DNA of 64,000 nucleotides from Protopterus annectens (GCF_019279795.1 NC_056732.1:1078944430-1079008429), one strand, 5' to 3'; positions 20,450-33,490 are shown, counted from the stretch's first letter. A program made the numbers and translations. Notes: generated from the sequence alone by a model not told the origin.

Positions 20450-23110
20450 CCCATAGGGATTCACACATTATGTCCTGTTATGTGGCCTGAGTGTCTGGCA
20501 ATGGTCATGTATCTGTGTGAGACCCCCCCTAGGTAGATGTCCACATCAGTAGGTAATCTGGTGATGGCACACAGCATGCAGTCATCCACAGACATGGTCG
20601 GACAAATGCTGATAGCTGTTACATGCACCTCAGATGTGTACATCACACATAACAGAGGCCCAAACACAGAACAACAGGTTACACACCTACTTATGGGTGA
20701 ACCGCCTGAGATGCATTTCTCTATGTGGAATAGGTGGGTTGTGTCAGCACACCGGTGGGCCACCCCAATGGTAACTTATGGTGTGATGCATACTTGACAG
20801 TGTTATATCTATGATGGCCACATGGGCTATAATGTCACATAGTTTGTCCAGCTCAAGGTAGACATTTTGCAATGTCACTCCCAGTCCACAGCTTTAGTGA
20901 CTGTGTCATCAAGGTCACCTGAGTGTAGCAGACATGAACCTTTCCTTGCAAAGCTTAAGTGTGCGTAATGGAGTGTGTCCAGGTTGCACATGTCCTTGTT
21001 AATTGGGTTCACTTGAAACTGTGCTATGGCCTTGCAGAATAGCCTAGTTAGGCTGCTGTGTCTATCATGTGACTGAGTGGGGGATGGCCCACCTTAGTCT
21101 AAAGGGATGACAATGGTCGTCCATGAAATAGATGGGACAAAGGCGGTAGTCAGTCCTCCTTTGAATATGGTTCCTTATGGTGTATGTTTGGGATCATGTA
21201 GGATGCATCGTGTGATGTGATAGGCTCCCATGGCAGATGTATACCATGACTATCACATGGCAGTTGGTGACCTGTTCCCCACATACATGAGATGGGAGAT
21301 GTACTGTGGATATCCTGATGTACTCATGGAGAACACAGGGGGTGCAGCATACACCAATTCTGTCAGGCATCCTGTATGCAATACCAACAGCAGTGGGATA
21401 GCTGGTGTCCCTGAGCACCACAGGTAAGCAGCTGCAGCTGGTTCCTGTGCTGTTGCAGACATATGTGTAGTAGGGGAGATGACTGCATGTAGCAGATGTC
21501 GACAATGTAGGCTCTGTGTTTGTTGTGCAGATATGCACAACAGATCTCATTCTCATGTATATGCTAAGGAGACAGTGCTCCAAAATGGGCACCTGCCACT
21601 ACTTCATCTTGGACAGCAGTATGTCTTCCATGTAATGGACAGTATATATTGCACATGTCCACCAGACAGGTTTACATATCCTAGCAGAGGATGATGTAGG
21701 CCTGTTGGGTATACCTCACTACATGCATCTGTACAAATGCACAAATAGCACTTGTGTGTATGTGTGTAAATTGGGGCCAGTGCTTGACAATGGTGTGGGG
21801 CCTGTGAGGGTGTGCATATCCACCAGGAGGATGTATTCCACGTTGGAGGTGTATGTATGGCTGTCCTAGTTGGATGGGTATTGTGGGAGATGGTGACTGC
21901 TAACATGACTACATGACAGTTGCTTTGCCATGGAGCATGACACTGTAGGGGTATGCCAGTGTTAACCCATGTTGTGTAATGTCAACTGCAATATACCTTC
22001 ACCTCATGTGGGGGTAGCCTCTGGCCACACCAATGTATTCCTACATCCACTGATAATGGCTTACTGGTCATTTGTGTGTTGGCATGAGTACATCTTACAA
22101 TGTATGTTAGAGTAGTTCAACTGACCCAGGATCAGGGTACAGATCCAACTCTGAGTACAGCTGATGAGGTCCATATAGGCAGAATGGGCTTCCTGGTCAC
22201 ATGTAGTGGCCAGTAGGTAGCTAGCTGTGAATTGATTAGGTTTGTGATGGCAATGGTGAACTTCCCCTGCAGTGTCCCCTGTGCCTGTACAGTGTGGAGG
22301 TGTGTATGTGTCTCATATATACGGAAACCCCATGTCCCATGGCATTACTGGCTACACTTTGGCTTCTGCATGTATAATAGGATGGTTGATCATGTAATGC
22401 CGGGGTGCTATCTGCACCTTTGAACCATAGTGTGTGTGACTGCACAGATGTCTGCAGTTCCCAGGGTTAGGAATGCTTGCAATGAGGGCAAAGTCATGTC
22501 TATACCTCTAGCGTTTAGCAGCATGGGCTTCAATGTGTGCTGCACTGACACTTGTACGTTGGTAGTGATAACTTCAACAATGTTACTCATGGAGTCACCA
22601 TGGTGCTGGCGAGAACCACTGCCAGATGCATGAAAACCTGTGAAGACAGATGGAGGCCATCTCTCGCAGAGCACTATGGTCTAGCACATCACCCCAGACT
22701 AACATGTACTGAAACCCCTGGAATATCACAGAAGAAATGTGGACATGTTAAGGGCAAGCATTCCCTGATTGTATTGTGGCATCTGCCTGGGTGACAGAAT
22801 AATGCTGCTGCATAAGGCTATGGACATACCTGCCTGGGACACATAACCTGTGTGCACAGTCCTGTCTCACTGCATATCATCCAGGGATGTACATGTCAGG
22901 TCAGGTCAGGCACACCAGCATGTACTGTGACAGAACCATGACAGTACTTGTTGGCGACAGACAGCAATGTGTATGCAGTATGGTGGTGTCTGTCACCTGA
23001 CACAAAAGTAACTGTGACCATCCACATACACAGCCAGGTCAGAGGTACACCTGTGTTTCTCCACTGGAGTCCTCTATGTGTAACATGTTTGATATGGCCT
23101 GACGCCTGCG
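20450..23110 (-). pseudogene. CR1-like esterase, endonuclease and RT relic
   Basis: Coding content of the decayed LINE. An SGNH-esterase remnant keeps the HAG-x-x-DL block. An APE-type endonuclease remnant keeps LNAR and ICAVT. An RT remnant keeps the PLL-x-x-x-YTSEV and DDCML motifs, with the first Asp of the DD pair preceded by V rather than A. It cannot encode enzyme. It is informative only for relating the element to the younger copy. Confidence 0.6.
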
Positions 23111-23899
23111 TAGCTGTGGGATACAGGTGTGTGGCCATGTGTGTTATGTGTTGTTTATGGCTGTGGTGTTCATGTGTGTCTTTGCCTCAGAGATCCCCTA
23201 TGTTTGTGAATGTGTATGTTGAGGACCACTGCAGATGTTTGTGTGTTATGTAGGTGTGTGAGGTGTACCTATTGTGTTGACAACCTGTTTGGGGACAGAT
23301 ATGCAGCACTGACAGGCAGAGAGCATGGACTTCAGGTTCCTACAGTCATTCCAACTCTCACACATTGCGTTCCTTGGTGGTGTTTGTAGATGGCTGTCTA
23401 TCCATGTACATGAGGCAGGTGCTACATGGTGCCAGGACACTAATATCAAGCACACTGTAAGACATTGTCCAGCCATATACCCCAGAATCTGATGGAGGAC
23501 GGCCAGGGAAACCTGAGAGATGGGCCTACAGACCAGGTGTGTACTAATACAGTAGGAGACTGACACCACAGCAGGCCATGTAGACAGCCTATGACCAAGC
23601 AGTAATAGGTGCAACAGTTATATGCAGTACAACACCTCATAGCACATGCAGCAAGTAGAATGAAACATCAGGATCGGGGGGACAGTGCATGCTGTATTGC
23701 CACTATGTTGCCGATACCCACAGACATAATGTGCTGGTAGATGGCGGTGGTATGAATGTGGGGGTTAGCGGTGGATAGTGCTGGCAATAGTGTATGTGCA
23801 GGGTTTGTATATAATGGTGAGCAGTGCATGCAGTCCTGTGATGTGCTCCCCTGTTCATGTATTTCAGGTGGAATGTACAGATGATGCAAACCCTCCCCC
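23111..23899. other. No recognisable gene
   Basis: Decayed sequence between the CR1 relic and the Harbinger Myb-like exon. It may hold the 5' part of the LINE or Harbinger internal sequence. No motif assigned. Confidence 0.4.
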
Positions 23900-25037
23900 T
23901 TCTCAGAGGTCGAGACTGCCACAATCATCAATGCTCTGAGACTGTATCACCGAGTACTGTTGGGAAGGAGATGCCAAAACCTGCAACAACATGCTGCCCT
24001 GTGGCCAGAACTTGTAGCAACAGTCAATAATGTGGGCCATCGGGACAGGATCTATGAACAGGTCCGACACCATGCTACTGATCTCATACACCATACATGG
24101 CAAAAGGCTTCAGCTGTGGCCAGGGACCATGCTGGCACAGGTGGAGGCCTGCTACACAACCACCACTCTCAGCCACAGAGGAGTTCCTGACAAACCTGGT
24201 GTCAGCCACCAGCTCACAGGAAAGCAGCAGTACATATGTCGTGGAGGTGGATGGCACAGAGTCCACAGCCGAGGAGTGTCCAGGTAAGCCTCCAGTGGTC
24301 ATCATGTTAATTCTGTAGCATTCAGAGTGCCAGCCTCTGCATACCTGTACACATATGTCAGGTCAATCGGCATCTGTGGTTAGGGTTTTGTAATGTACAC
24401 ATGTGCACACATATTGTGAATGTCACCAATTTGGGTAGATCACAGCTTGTACTGTACATGTTGATAAATGCACATATTATCTTGTACCATAGCCATATGT
24501 GTGTGTGCTGAAAACACCTCTCTCCCACAACTTCATAGGTACATCTGGTGTGGCTGGGGAGCATCAACGTGTAGCTGGTGAGTGTGAACTATCATGTTAT
24601 GGGTCACCTATACCCTAGGCATGTTAAGGGCTGCCAGTTTGCCATGCACCCAACTGTTACACGTAACCATATTGCAATATGTTCCATATTCAGTTGTGGT
24701 GGGGCTCACTGCAGTGCAGTGCATCACACTGGTAATCACAGTAGCATATTTGCAGGAGTTGTAACATATGCCCACATAGTTTAGTGTAGGTGTAGCCAAT
24801 GTGCTATACAGGAGTGCATTACTATTGTGTACACTGGTGCACTGTGTGTTAGGTAAAGATCCATCACATACTCCAGCTTCTCAAGTATCTCACAGGTGTA
24901 TAGTACTAGCAGCATTAACTGGACATAACTGCACTGCATGTTGTTGAGGGCCTATCCAGAGTTTGTCTGTTGTGGTCTGATTGTGTGCTATGCATGACAT
25001 CAGTCAGAAGGTGTGATCTGTATAATGCCTTTGTGGC

Positions 25038-25078
<41 letters not shown>

Positions 25079-26000
25079 GTATGGATCATCAAACATTATA
25101 GTGCAGGAATTAATGTAGTCATGTTGTCTTCTCCTCACAGGTGACCATGGGGGTCAGAGTGTGTCCCCCTCACAACCTGATGTCAGTGTCTTATCGCACA
25201 CTGATGATGATGGTGGCCACTGTGAGACACAGGTGGGGTTGTTGGGGGCTGACTCTGTCCCATTGGTTGACATCCCACTCCCACCCCAATGACCATGCAA
25301 ACTGGTCAGTATGTCCACACATACCCAGTCCCCAGCAGCCACAAATATTGGGCAGTCAGAGGGTGGTGGCATTGAACAGGGTAGTGTGGTGACTATGGCA
25401 TTTGAGACTGTAGACACTAACCATTTACAAAGATCTGGCAAGGTCCCACACAGGCAGATTGACAGGGGTGCTCAAAGGATTACTTCTGCCATCCAGCCCC
25501 TGTCAGAGGTGTCACAGCATGTTTCACCCAACGCATGTTTCAGTCCATCATGGAGGCACAGGCAAGTTGTGAACAGCACACCAGATGGATGCTCAGGGTC
25601 ATGGATGCAATACTGCCTGGCATGCATGACACCCTCTGTGGCATTGGTGATGCCTTATGTCATTTTGCTGATGTAGTGAATAGATGGTGGGGTGACACAC
25701 TGTCAGTCCTTAACCATGCAATATCTGTGCTTGAACATGTGGTGGGAGTAGGGCATCGGACATGTGGACGTTGGTCAGCAACAACATCAGCTGTGAGCCC
25801 ATGTGACCATGCACATTCACACTCCTGTAGTGGCAGTACCACCAGCACTAATGAAGGGAGGGTGCTGTCCACACCATGACATGACAGGCCATGGGCATGT
25901 GGGCCTGTGCAGTCCCATGAGGGACACAGAGCCAGCAGATACCAGTCACCATCAGGAAGTAGCACTACATCTGGCCTTGGGCATGGTGGTGCCAGTGTCA
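23900..26000 (+). pseudogene. Harbinger-type Myb/SANT-like DNA-binding protein, spliced relic
   Basis: Exon 1 (about 23900-24283) reads FSEVETATIINALRLYHRVL, then LWPELVATVNNVGHRDRIYE and RHHATDLIHHTWQKA, then TGGG. This is the trihelix/Myb-like pattern of the accessory protein of Harbinger transposons, which helps bring the transposase to the nucleus and to the transposon ends. A frameshift near 24175 is followed by an acidic Ser/Thr-rich stretch and a donor (CAG/GTAAGC) at 24283. A 39-nt exon lies at 24539-24577 (AG before, GTGAGTG after). A last exon starts at 25141 after TCCTCACAG and contains RQIDRGAQRI and an amphipathic C-terminal region (MFQSIMEAQASCEQH). Multiple frameshifts mark it as dead. 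Confidence 0.6.
25041..25078. repeat. (TG)n microsatellite in the last intron of the Myb-like relic
   Basis: About 19 TG units, ending about 60 bp upstream of the splice acceptor at 25140. Confidence 0.95.
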
Positions 26001-28030
26001 CTCCTGGCAGAACTAGTTCCCATCTTCATGGACAGAGATGGTGAACTATACATTCTGCCATGCACAGTCCATGGCTGTCCAACATACCCTCATGTGGGGC
26101 TAGCACATGAGTTGACTGTGTGCATGCACATACTTACACATCACTGTCACATGCAGGTTACCAACAGATGTACACAGCTCCTCTCCATGGCCCAGCTGAC
26201 CAGCACCCCTTCAAACACACAAACATGATGTCAACTGTATGGCACAGCCTTGGCCTTTGGCAACCCCACACCACATCCTGTGCATGTGATGATAGCTTTG
26301 CCACATCCCTGATATCCATACCATCAATGCAGGGAAATGTTAATATGTGTCTGATGCACAGGGTGAATCTAGTACAGGTAATGGCATTTTGTAGTGTAGT
26401 AGTGTTATGCCCTGTGAGGTGCTGTCTGCTGACAATTGTCATGTGTACGCATCAAAGTGTATGTACCTTTGTGCCATGATGCTTTATTGCTGTTAGTACT
26501 GCTGACTGACTTTTGTCTCACAGACCTTATTCTGTTTATGTTCCAGGTGTCTGTGTGTGTACGTCGTGGTGAGCTGCTGCCATTACAGAAGCTCAAGATG
26601 GCTGGGTGGTAACACAGACAGCTTTTCATCACCAAGGTATGTCTGGAATAGTGTACGAGGGACAATGCAGGCAGAGAGCATAACCTTGCGTGCATACCCC
26701 TTGACACATTAAGCTAGTCCTGATACATGTCACTTGGGTGTTCCTTAGGATCACAGGTTCATAGTTACAGAGGAGTTTACTAGAGTACTGGACCTGGGTC
26801 CCTTATTTCACCCCCAACACAATCATCAAGCAGCACATGTTGGCCATGGCCTTGATGGACACTTGTTGGAGCCCTTGGACAGATGTTTGTGTTTATTTCC
26901 CATCCACTCAACTGTGAAGCAGTTGATGATGGTCTGCATGGTACTGTGTTTGGCATGTTTGGGGAGTGCATTCATGAGACAGGTCAGCTTCTGGTTGACA
27001 AAACTGTCTCTCCATCAGATTTTTGTGTTGTGTCATATGTGATTCAGGCCTGTCATGCTGGTAATGCACACAGGGTTATACTCTCATATATGGGGCAGCT
27101 GTTGAAGGGCTGATCACAACATTGACATCTAGGCATGCCACAGACACCTGTGGACAACCTGACTGATAACCACTGGGGCAGTACTGATTAGAGGCTGTCT
27201 GTGTGGCACAGGTGTTGAGGGCCATGGATGACCTTTGTGGGTGTTAACATAGCCTTTACAGTTTCTGCAAATATCTGCATAGGTGCATAGCAGACAGGCC
27301 ATGCTTCTAATGTATTGTACTGACTGAGGACTATTCAGAGGTAATGTTCACCTTTTGTCTGGATGCAGTCCCTTTACCTATGTGGTGAACCACATACAAG
27401 CCTTTTCTGACCACTGCCACTACTTGTTGCCTAGATAAATCATTGTTAGCATGCTGAGTAACCAGGTCTGTCATTGCAGTGTGTGTGTTTATGGGGTTGC
27501 TGCTGATGTAGGAAGGAGTGGGGCCATGTCTTTACTGTATGGTATGCTGACACTTTTGTCTGCATTCAACTTGAAGCCAGAACCTTGGCACCATTCCATA
27601 TCCACTTTATGGCCCATTGCAGTATGTTAATAGCAGTTTGTGGCTCAATGACAGACTGCACACTACTTACAGTTGACACAGCCTTAAGCTGCACCTACAT
27701 ATGTGTGTGGTGGCAGTTAGCACTCATGCCTAGATACATGTGGGTCATTGGGGGCAGCAGGTAGTCACAGGGCCTTCACATGTCTACATATTGCATGCAC
27801 ATAAGTGACACAGATTATGGTTGACACCTTATCAAATGTAGACTGTAGGACACTTCTTGTAGTAACATGACAGTTGGCAGGACATACCATACCCATGGCA
27901 AGTGCAACACACAGGATGTCCTTTGGTTTGCTCATATAACAGTTTCTTTATGTGACATTACTTTAGCTTACATTATTTATAATGATATTAAAGTGCTTCT
28001 CATGTGCAATAACTGTTCTATGCAATTTTT
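26001..28030. other. Unidentified degraded sequence, possible CR1 3' scrap
   Basis: No gene found. Around 26755-26820 GGTTCATAG followed by ACTAGAGTACTGG resembles, on the minus strand, the 3' tail of the CR1 family at 32230-32310. It could be a short CR1 3' fragment, but the similarity is weak. The remainder is CA/TG-rich sequence without frames. Confidence 0.3.
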
Positions 28031-28540
28031 TTTGCCAAATTATTTAGTGGACAACTTCAAGAAATGTTTGTTGTCCTACACTTTGGGACCTCTGTATTGT
28101 GTCACAGGTCACACCTTGCCAAAAATGGACCACAACCTGCATGGTAGTACAGAAGGTGGCCATACCTCTAACCTCTACATATTTCTGCAGAATGTCCTGA
28201 TGTTTGCCACATATTTTAATTCCATTTGTCATAACATTGTGGTTTTCTGGAAAATTGGAGGAAAATCATGAAAGACTAACATTAAAGATTAATGACAGAT
28301 ATTGTCATGTCACAAGTCATACCCTTTGGGAAATGCATTCAAATGCACAACCTGTTCTGGCATCTACTTTCCATGTGTGCCACAGCAATATGTGAAGGTT
28401 GTGCTCAGTGTTTGGCCTTTGCCTCACTTTTCTGTATGGCTTTAACCAGATGTCTTTCTGTGATGGGTTGAGAGGTATGCTGGTGGCTGTAACTGCTGCA
28501 AGAGGATATACATACATACACACAAACACATCCACTCATG
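28030..28540 (+). repeat. Dispersed repeat, copy 1 (pair at 36140-36600)
   Basis: Several blocks recur in the same order at 36140-36600. GGCATACCTCT is followed about 35 bp later by CTG-ATGTTTG-C. TGTGGTT-TGGAAAAT and AAAGA-TAA-AGACAT blocks follow. Then come a block around ACCCTTTGG/ACCCTTCGG and one around TATGGCTTT-ACCAGATG. About 500 bp, same orientation, no coding potential. Probably internal or non-autonomous transposon sequence. Confidence 0.5.
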
Positions 28541-28700
28541 ACCTGCAATTGTTGACAGTAGAACCTCTACCTACCTAGTTTTACATATGCTGGTACTATA
28601 TGCATACCACAAGCACCACAGAGCTACTATAGTTTTGCAGTGTCTGCCACTACTATTCAAGTGACAAGTGATAGGGTAACAGGTTTTGCATCAGGGGCTG
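28541..28700 (-). repeat. tRNA-like array unit, left of the CR1 insertion
   Basis: The minus strand has a B-box-like GGTTCTACTGT (about 28550) with the flanks of the units at 32400-34330. The word GTGATAGGGTAACA-GTTTTGCATCAG (about 28667-28696) recurs at 32887-32914. It belongs to the same array, separated by the LINE. Confidence 0.5.
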
Positions 28701-28737
28701 TTAGGATTGCCAGTGGGGGGGTTAACAGGCCCTTAAC

Positions 28738-29345
28738 ATGGTAGAGCCATCTCAAACACACACACACACACACACACAGACACCCAAACAACTGCTACCT
28801 CAAGACACCCCACAAGCAACACATAAACCACAAAAGCAGTGTGCAAAGCAGTCACAGCCCTTAAGGCCAAATACAACACCAAACATACTTGTCATAGGTG
28901 ACTCCATAGTCAGACACACTGACGTCCCACTCACCAGGCTGAACAAGGAGAGGGTCACAGTAAGCTGCCTATCGGGCGCTAGAATCCGCCACATAACACA
29001 AGCACTCGGGTCACTCCACAGCAAGTACAAATATGACACATTCATTGTCCATGCTGGTGTGAACGACCTGAGACGATACCTCCCTGGACTGCATGAAAAG
29101 AGACATAGAGGAGCTCTCTGATTATGTAGCCCAGGCAGGTATGACCCTAACCCTGAGCAGTATCCTTCCTTCACCAAGAATGATGCCACAATATAGAGAC
29201 AAGATGATCAGCTTTAACAATTGGCTTAATGTCTGGTGTCATTCAAAGGGGATCCAGTGTCTGTCTGCCTGGGATGACATGCTTGACAAGCCACGCTGCC
29301 AAGGGACGGCTTGCACCTGTCACCCTGGGATTTCGGATATTGGCT
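28738..29345 (+). pseudogene. CR1 ORF1, SGNH-hydrolase (esterase) domain
   Basis: A frame from 28738 begins in Thr-His-rich sequence caused by a (CA)n run. It continues as NILVIGDSIVRH (GDS block) and VHAGVNDL (G-x-N-D block), then shifts at about 29100 into LPSPRMMPQYRDKMISFNNWL. Around 29305-29345 a third frame gives GLHLSPWGF, the D-x-x-H-type block. CR1 ORF1 proteins carry such an esterase, thought to act on membranes or lipids during retrotransposition. Two frameshifts separate the catalytic blocks. Confidence 0.75.
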
Positions 29346-29429
29346 AAGGCTCTTGCCACCCCATAGTGCCTTTTTAGGCAAGGCTCAAATTCTAAACCTA
29401 CCACCCTAGAAAACAAAAATGGCAAGAAA

Positions 29430-32200
29430 TTGGGCCTAATGCTGCTCAATGCCAGAAGTCTAAATCTCAAAATGCACGCACTTGAGGCCCTTCTCAGTTT
29501 GGAGAACATCGATGTCTGTGCTGTAACTGAAACCTGGTTCAAGGCTCCTGAGAGCACCCCGGCACTATTAGGTTTTACCTCATATCATGCGTTCGCCCCA
29601 AAACCCGGACCACTCCACAAAAGGAGGGTGTATCCATATTCATAAAGGATACTCACACCTCCAGGTTGGTGGCAACGCATGAAGCTTCGGAAACCATCCA
29701 GGTGCAACTAACAATAGGCAAAACTGCTCTACAAATTGTAGCATGCTACAGGCCACCCTCTCAAACTCAGGAACCCCACACAGCCTTCCTGAAGACACTG
29801 GAGGGTATAAATGTATCTCCAAACACCATCATGTTGGGTGACTTCAACTACCCGAATATAGACTGGGAACATTACTCAAGCCCTAGCTTTCTGGCCCAAC
29901 GGTTCCTGGAGTTCATAAATTCAAATGCCATGGAACAGCTAGTCACTGTTCCCACGAGAGGAGAAAATATACTAGATCTCATTGTCACAAACATGGGGAC
30001 AAAATGCTCCACACCGGAAGTATATCCCTCATTGGTGAGATCTGATCATAAACTAATCTCACTGGAAATCCACATCCGCCCCACCCCAAACAAAAGACCA
30101 TAGTGAAGAACTTCTCTAAAGCAAACTTCACACTACGCAAGACTGGTGTGGTATCCTTCAAGGCGCCTGAGTCAGAGGAAACCACAACCCAAGCTGGAAG
30201 CCCTTACAAATGCCTTCTATGAACACCTCCAGGACTGCATGGATCAGGCAATCCCAAATAAAACCAAGACTCTTTCCACAAAGGGCAAACGTCCAGTCTG
30301 GTGGACCCCAGCCATTAACAAACTTTACAATAAGAGGAGAAAGCTATTACATGATAGAACAAAATCCATAAAAGGGAAGTCACCCCTGATCATTATTAGT
30401 AAAAAATACGAGCACTCATAAAATCAACTAAGGCCAATTTTGAGAGAAAAATTGCCATGGATTCAAAGGACAATCATAAGGCCTTTTTCAGCTATGTTAG
30501 GAACCTGGGTGGAAACTCACAGATATGCTCAGAATTAGTCCAAAATGATACAAAAATCACTGAACCCACAGACATTGCCAACATACTGGCAGACAGGTTC
30601 AGTGCAAACTTCACCCCCCTCTCCCCCCCTAAAGGAGAGATAACTATCCCAGCCGAGTGTAGCCTCCCGGACATCTCAAATGCGCAGGTGAAAGCTGCTC
30701 TCTCTAAAGCTAAAAACACAGCATCAATGGGACCGGATGGCTACACGAGCTAAATGAGGAATTAAACCCGCACATAAGGCAGCTGTTTAATCTCAGCCTT
30801 ACCACAGGATACGTGCCCAAGGAGTGGCGTACGGCAACTGTGGTCCCACTCCACAAAGGTGGCCTCACGGACCCTGGTAATTACCGCCCCATAAGCTTAA
30901 CAAGTCTAGTCTGCAAAGCTATGGAGAGGATCATAATGGAGCTCATAAACAAAGATATAGGGGACTTGCAGACATTGGACTCGACCCAGTTTGGCTTTGT
31001 CAAGGGAAGATCATGCCTTTTGAACTTGGTCGACTTCTTGAAATAGTCACCAAGGCCATTGATGAGGAAAGGCAGTCCATACAGCCTACCTTGACCTTGC
31101 AAAGGCTTTCGACACAATACCCCACTCGGGTATTGTAGAAAAACTTACCAGCTTAAATGTAAACCCATATGTCACAAGATGGGTTGCAAACTGGCTTAAG
31201 GACAGAACCCACAGGGTTAGAGTTGCTGGCGCTGTGTCAGACTCCAAGCCGGTCACAAGTGGTGTCCCACAGGGCTCGGTCCTTGGCCCCTATTGTTTGG
31301 CATCTACTTCTCAGAAGTACAGGCCAACATGGGAGGACTTTGGCTGACAAAGTTTGCAGATGACTGCAAACTGGGCCATAGTGGAAAGTGCATCGGACAC
31401 TGATATCCTTCAGAAGGGACTCACGGAAACAGATAGCTGGTGCCAGAGCCATGGCCTGAAGTTAAACGCCAAAAATGTATAGTCATACCCTTCGGGAAAA
31501 ACAAGGTAACCCCAAGCTACCATATAGGTGGCAATCCACTAAGCACAGAAGAGGTTATCAGGGACCTGGGGACCCAGGTTGACAGTGGCCTTTCTTTTGA
31601 CACTCACATTGCTAAAGTGGTTAGAAAGACCTTCTACATTGCCCACCTGATCATGAAGGGATTCACATCCAGATCTAGTGAGGTCATTGTTCCCCTGTAC
31701 TCTTCACTTATCAGACCAATGATCGAGTACAATGCCCCATTCGGGATGTATCTCACCCGACATCTGCAGCAATTGGAGAGACCCCAAAAGTTCCTCACCA
31801 AAAGGATAAAGGGACTCCAAAATCTGTCATATGCTGCCAGATTGAAGAAACTCCAGCTCTATTCAGTCGCATACCGTCTGCTCAGAGGTGACATGTGCCT
31901 GACATACAAGGCCATGTCCAACCCGGAATTAATGGACATGCTCCACCTCAAAAATCCAAATCCACCAAAACCACTAGAGCAAGCGACTTAAACCTTAGCA
32001 CGGATATAAATAGGACGTGCTGGAGGGATAGATTTATCACTCAGAGACTCCCTATGCTGTGGAATAAAATCCCGGTCCATGTGAGGCAGAGCACCTCGCT
32101 GACTCTGTTCAAGAGAAATCTAGACCTGTGGATGGGAGATCGTAGGTTTACCCCGGGAATCATCTCTGGGTCACTGCTGGACAGAGGCACAACAAACTAA
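29430..32200 (+). pseudogene. CR1 ORF2, APE endonuclease and reverse transcriptase
   Basis: Endonuclease: LNARSLNLKMHALEALL, VCAVTETWF, then VACYRPPSQ and MLGDFNYPNIDW, ending DLIVTN (to 30103). RT: SMGPDGYTS (30740), VVPLHKGG and NYRPISLTSLVCK (30840-30920), FGFVKGRSC, then in other frames DLAKAFDTIPH (about 31095), TSGVPQGSVLGP (about 31255) and KFADDCKL (about 31352). The thumb and C-terminal region run 31440-32200, with WNKIPVHVRQ and TLFKRNLDLWMGD. ORF2 nicks the target and primes reverse transcription. About eight frameshifts make it non-functional, yet every catalytic motif is still readable, so decay is moderate. Confidence 0.85.
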
Positions 32201-32311
32201 TGGGCACAGTATTTTTTCATATAAGGGGTGGCGTAAGCCACAATAATTTGGGCTAGGCTTATAAATGCCTTAGGGCAGATAGCCTAGTATAAACCTATGA
32301 ACCTATGAACC

Positions 32312-32314
<3 letters not shown>

Positions 32315-32372
<58 letters not shown>
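32315..32372. repeat. (CA)n microsatellite after the CR1 tail
   Basis: About 29 CA units beginning at the last base of the CR1 8-bp tail repeat. Confidence 0.95.
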
Positions 32373-32376
<4 letters not shown>

Positions 32377-33436
32377 TGCATGGGGAGATGCATTGAAACA
32401 CACATGCACACAGAGTTAACACTTTTCAGATTAGAACACCTACCTATCTTGTTATGTACAATGCAGACCAACATGACTCTTGCACGCACCATAGTGCCTT
32501 TGTGTTATAAAATGTGCATCTGTGCTTCTAAGGTGGATGACATCTGTAGGGTCCCTGAGTAGGTTGACAATGGGGGAGTTAACAGTGTGGAATAGGCACA
32601 CAAAATGGTATAACCATCACCTACACACAGGGAAGACAGCCACAGGGTATATGTATACAGAAACACATACACTCATACAGTTGGCAATAGTCAGATTAGA
32701 ACACTTACCTCTCTATTTGTATGTACTATAGTGCTACGCACATATCACATGTGCCACTAAGATTATACATCCAGGACATAACTCACAACCTCTTACAGCA
32801 ATTAATCTTGGGAATGCCTTCGTGAATGGTAGGAAAAAAACCCCAAAATAAGGACACTTCTCACATTGCTCTTAGAAACCTAGACAAGTGATAGGGTAAC
32901 AAGTTTTGCATCAGTATGATGTTGCAGAAGGGTATGACATCTGAAGCTGACATGTCTCTCACTATTTGTGATGTCACCTCTCATGGACTTGCCAATGATG
33001 TGACATAAAACCCCATTGTTATGAAACACAGACCACATATATGTTGCAAAATCTGGACATTCTGCATACATCTGTACAGATGAGTGGTATGGCCTGTATA
33101 CTTTAAAATGGTACATCTAAGGTGGATGACATGAACAGGACCTGTAAAGTAATACAATGGGGGCGTCACAGGCCTCAAAACGGTATAACCAACACACACA
33201 CAGTGGGTATGCTTCTCACACAAACACACAGTATCATAGTTGCCAGAATTGGGATTAGAACCCCTACCTATCTAGTTTTTTGCACTTTAGTGCTACATTA
33301 TCATGTGTGCCACAGAGATTATTTACCTACAGATGGTCCAACATTGCTTCTAAGGTGAATGACATCAGCAGGCCTTGTAAAGTAGGGAAATGGGAAGTTT
33401 CCTGGGTGGAAAAGGCCTCAAAATGCTTTAAGCTAG

Positions 33437-33437
<1 letters not shown>

Positions 33438-33489
<52 letters not shown>
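33438..33489. repeat. (CA)n microsatellite
   Basis: Expanded CA run at the standard position inside one array unit. Confidence 0.95.

Positions 33490-33490
<1 letters not shown>

Larger units (their letters stand above)
19830..23110 (-). mobile_element. Old CR1-type LINE, heavily decayed
   Basis: Reading the minus strand from 23110 down, fragments line up in order with the younger CR1 at 28700-32310. First is an esterase piece (GVPLTWL, then VTVHAGVPDL, about 23050-22900). Next is the endonuclease start (PMLLNARGIDM and DICAVTHT, about 22500-22420), then STPALHDQPSYY. The RT region (TRLFCKAIAQFQVNPINKD, about 21060-20980) follows, then the motif B/C area (FGPLLCVMYTSEV, then VDDCML, about 20660-20580). 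The thumb piece (PYGESDVTTYY, about 20465) and MCVTHNQP near 19870 complete the series. Stops and frameshifts occur throughout. The colinearity over 3 kb makes chance similarity unlikely. Confidence 0.65.
28700..32310 (+). mobile_element. CR1-type LINE with esterase ORF1
   Basis: About 3.6 kb non-LTR retrotransposon with ORF1 (esterase), ORF2 (APE endonuclease plus RT), a short 3' UTR and a 3' tail of the 8-bp repeat AACCTATG (32292-32312, two and a half copies). The 8-bp tail and the SGNH-esterase ORF1 are hallmarks of the CR1 clade. The 5' boundary is uncertain (28700-28740). It sits within a tRNA-like/(CA)n array, and (CA)n follows immediately after the tail. Confidence 0.82.

Noticed and set aside
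21194..21592. 132-codon minus frame with many Cys/Thr/His
   Set aside because: Lies within the CR1 relic but out of register with its motifs; composition reflects CA/TG-rich DNA.
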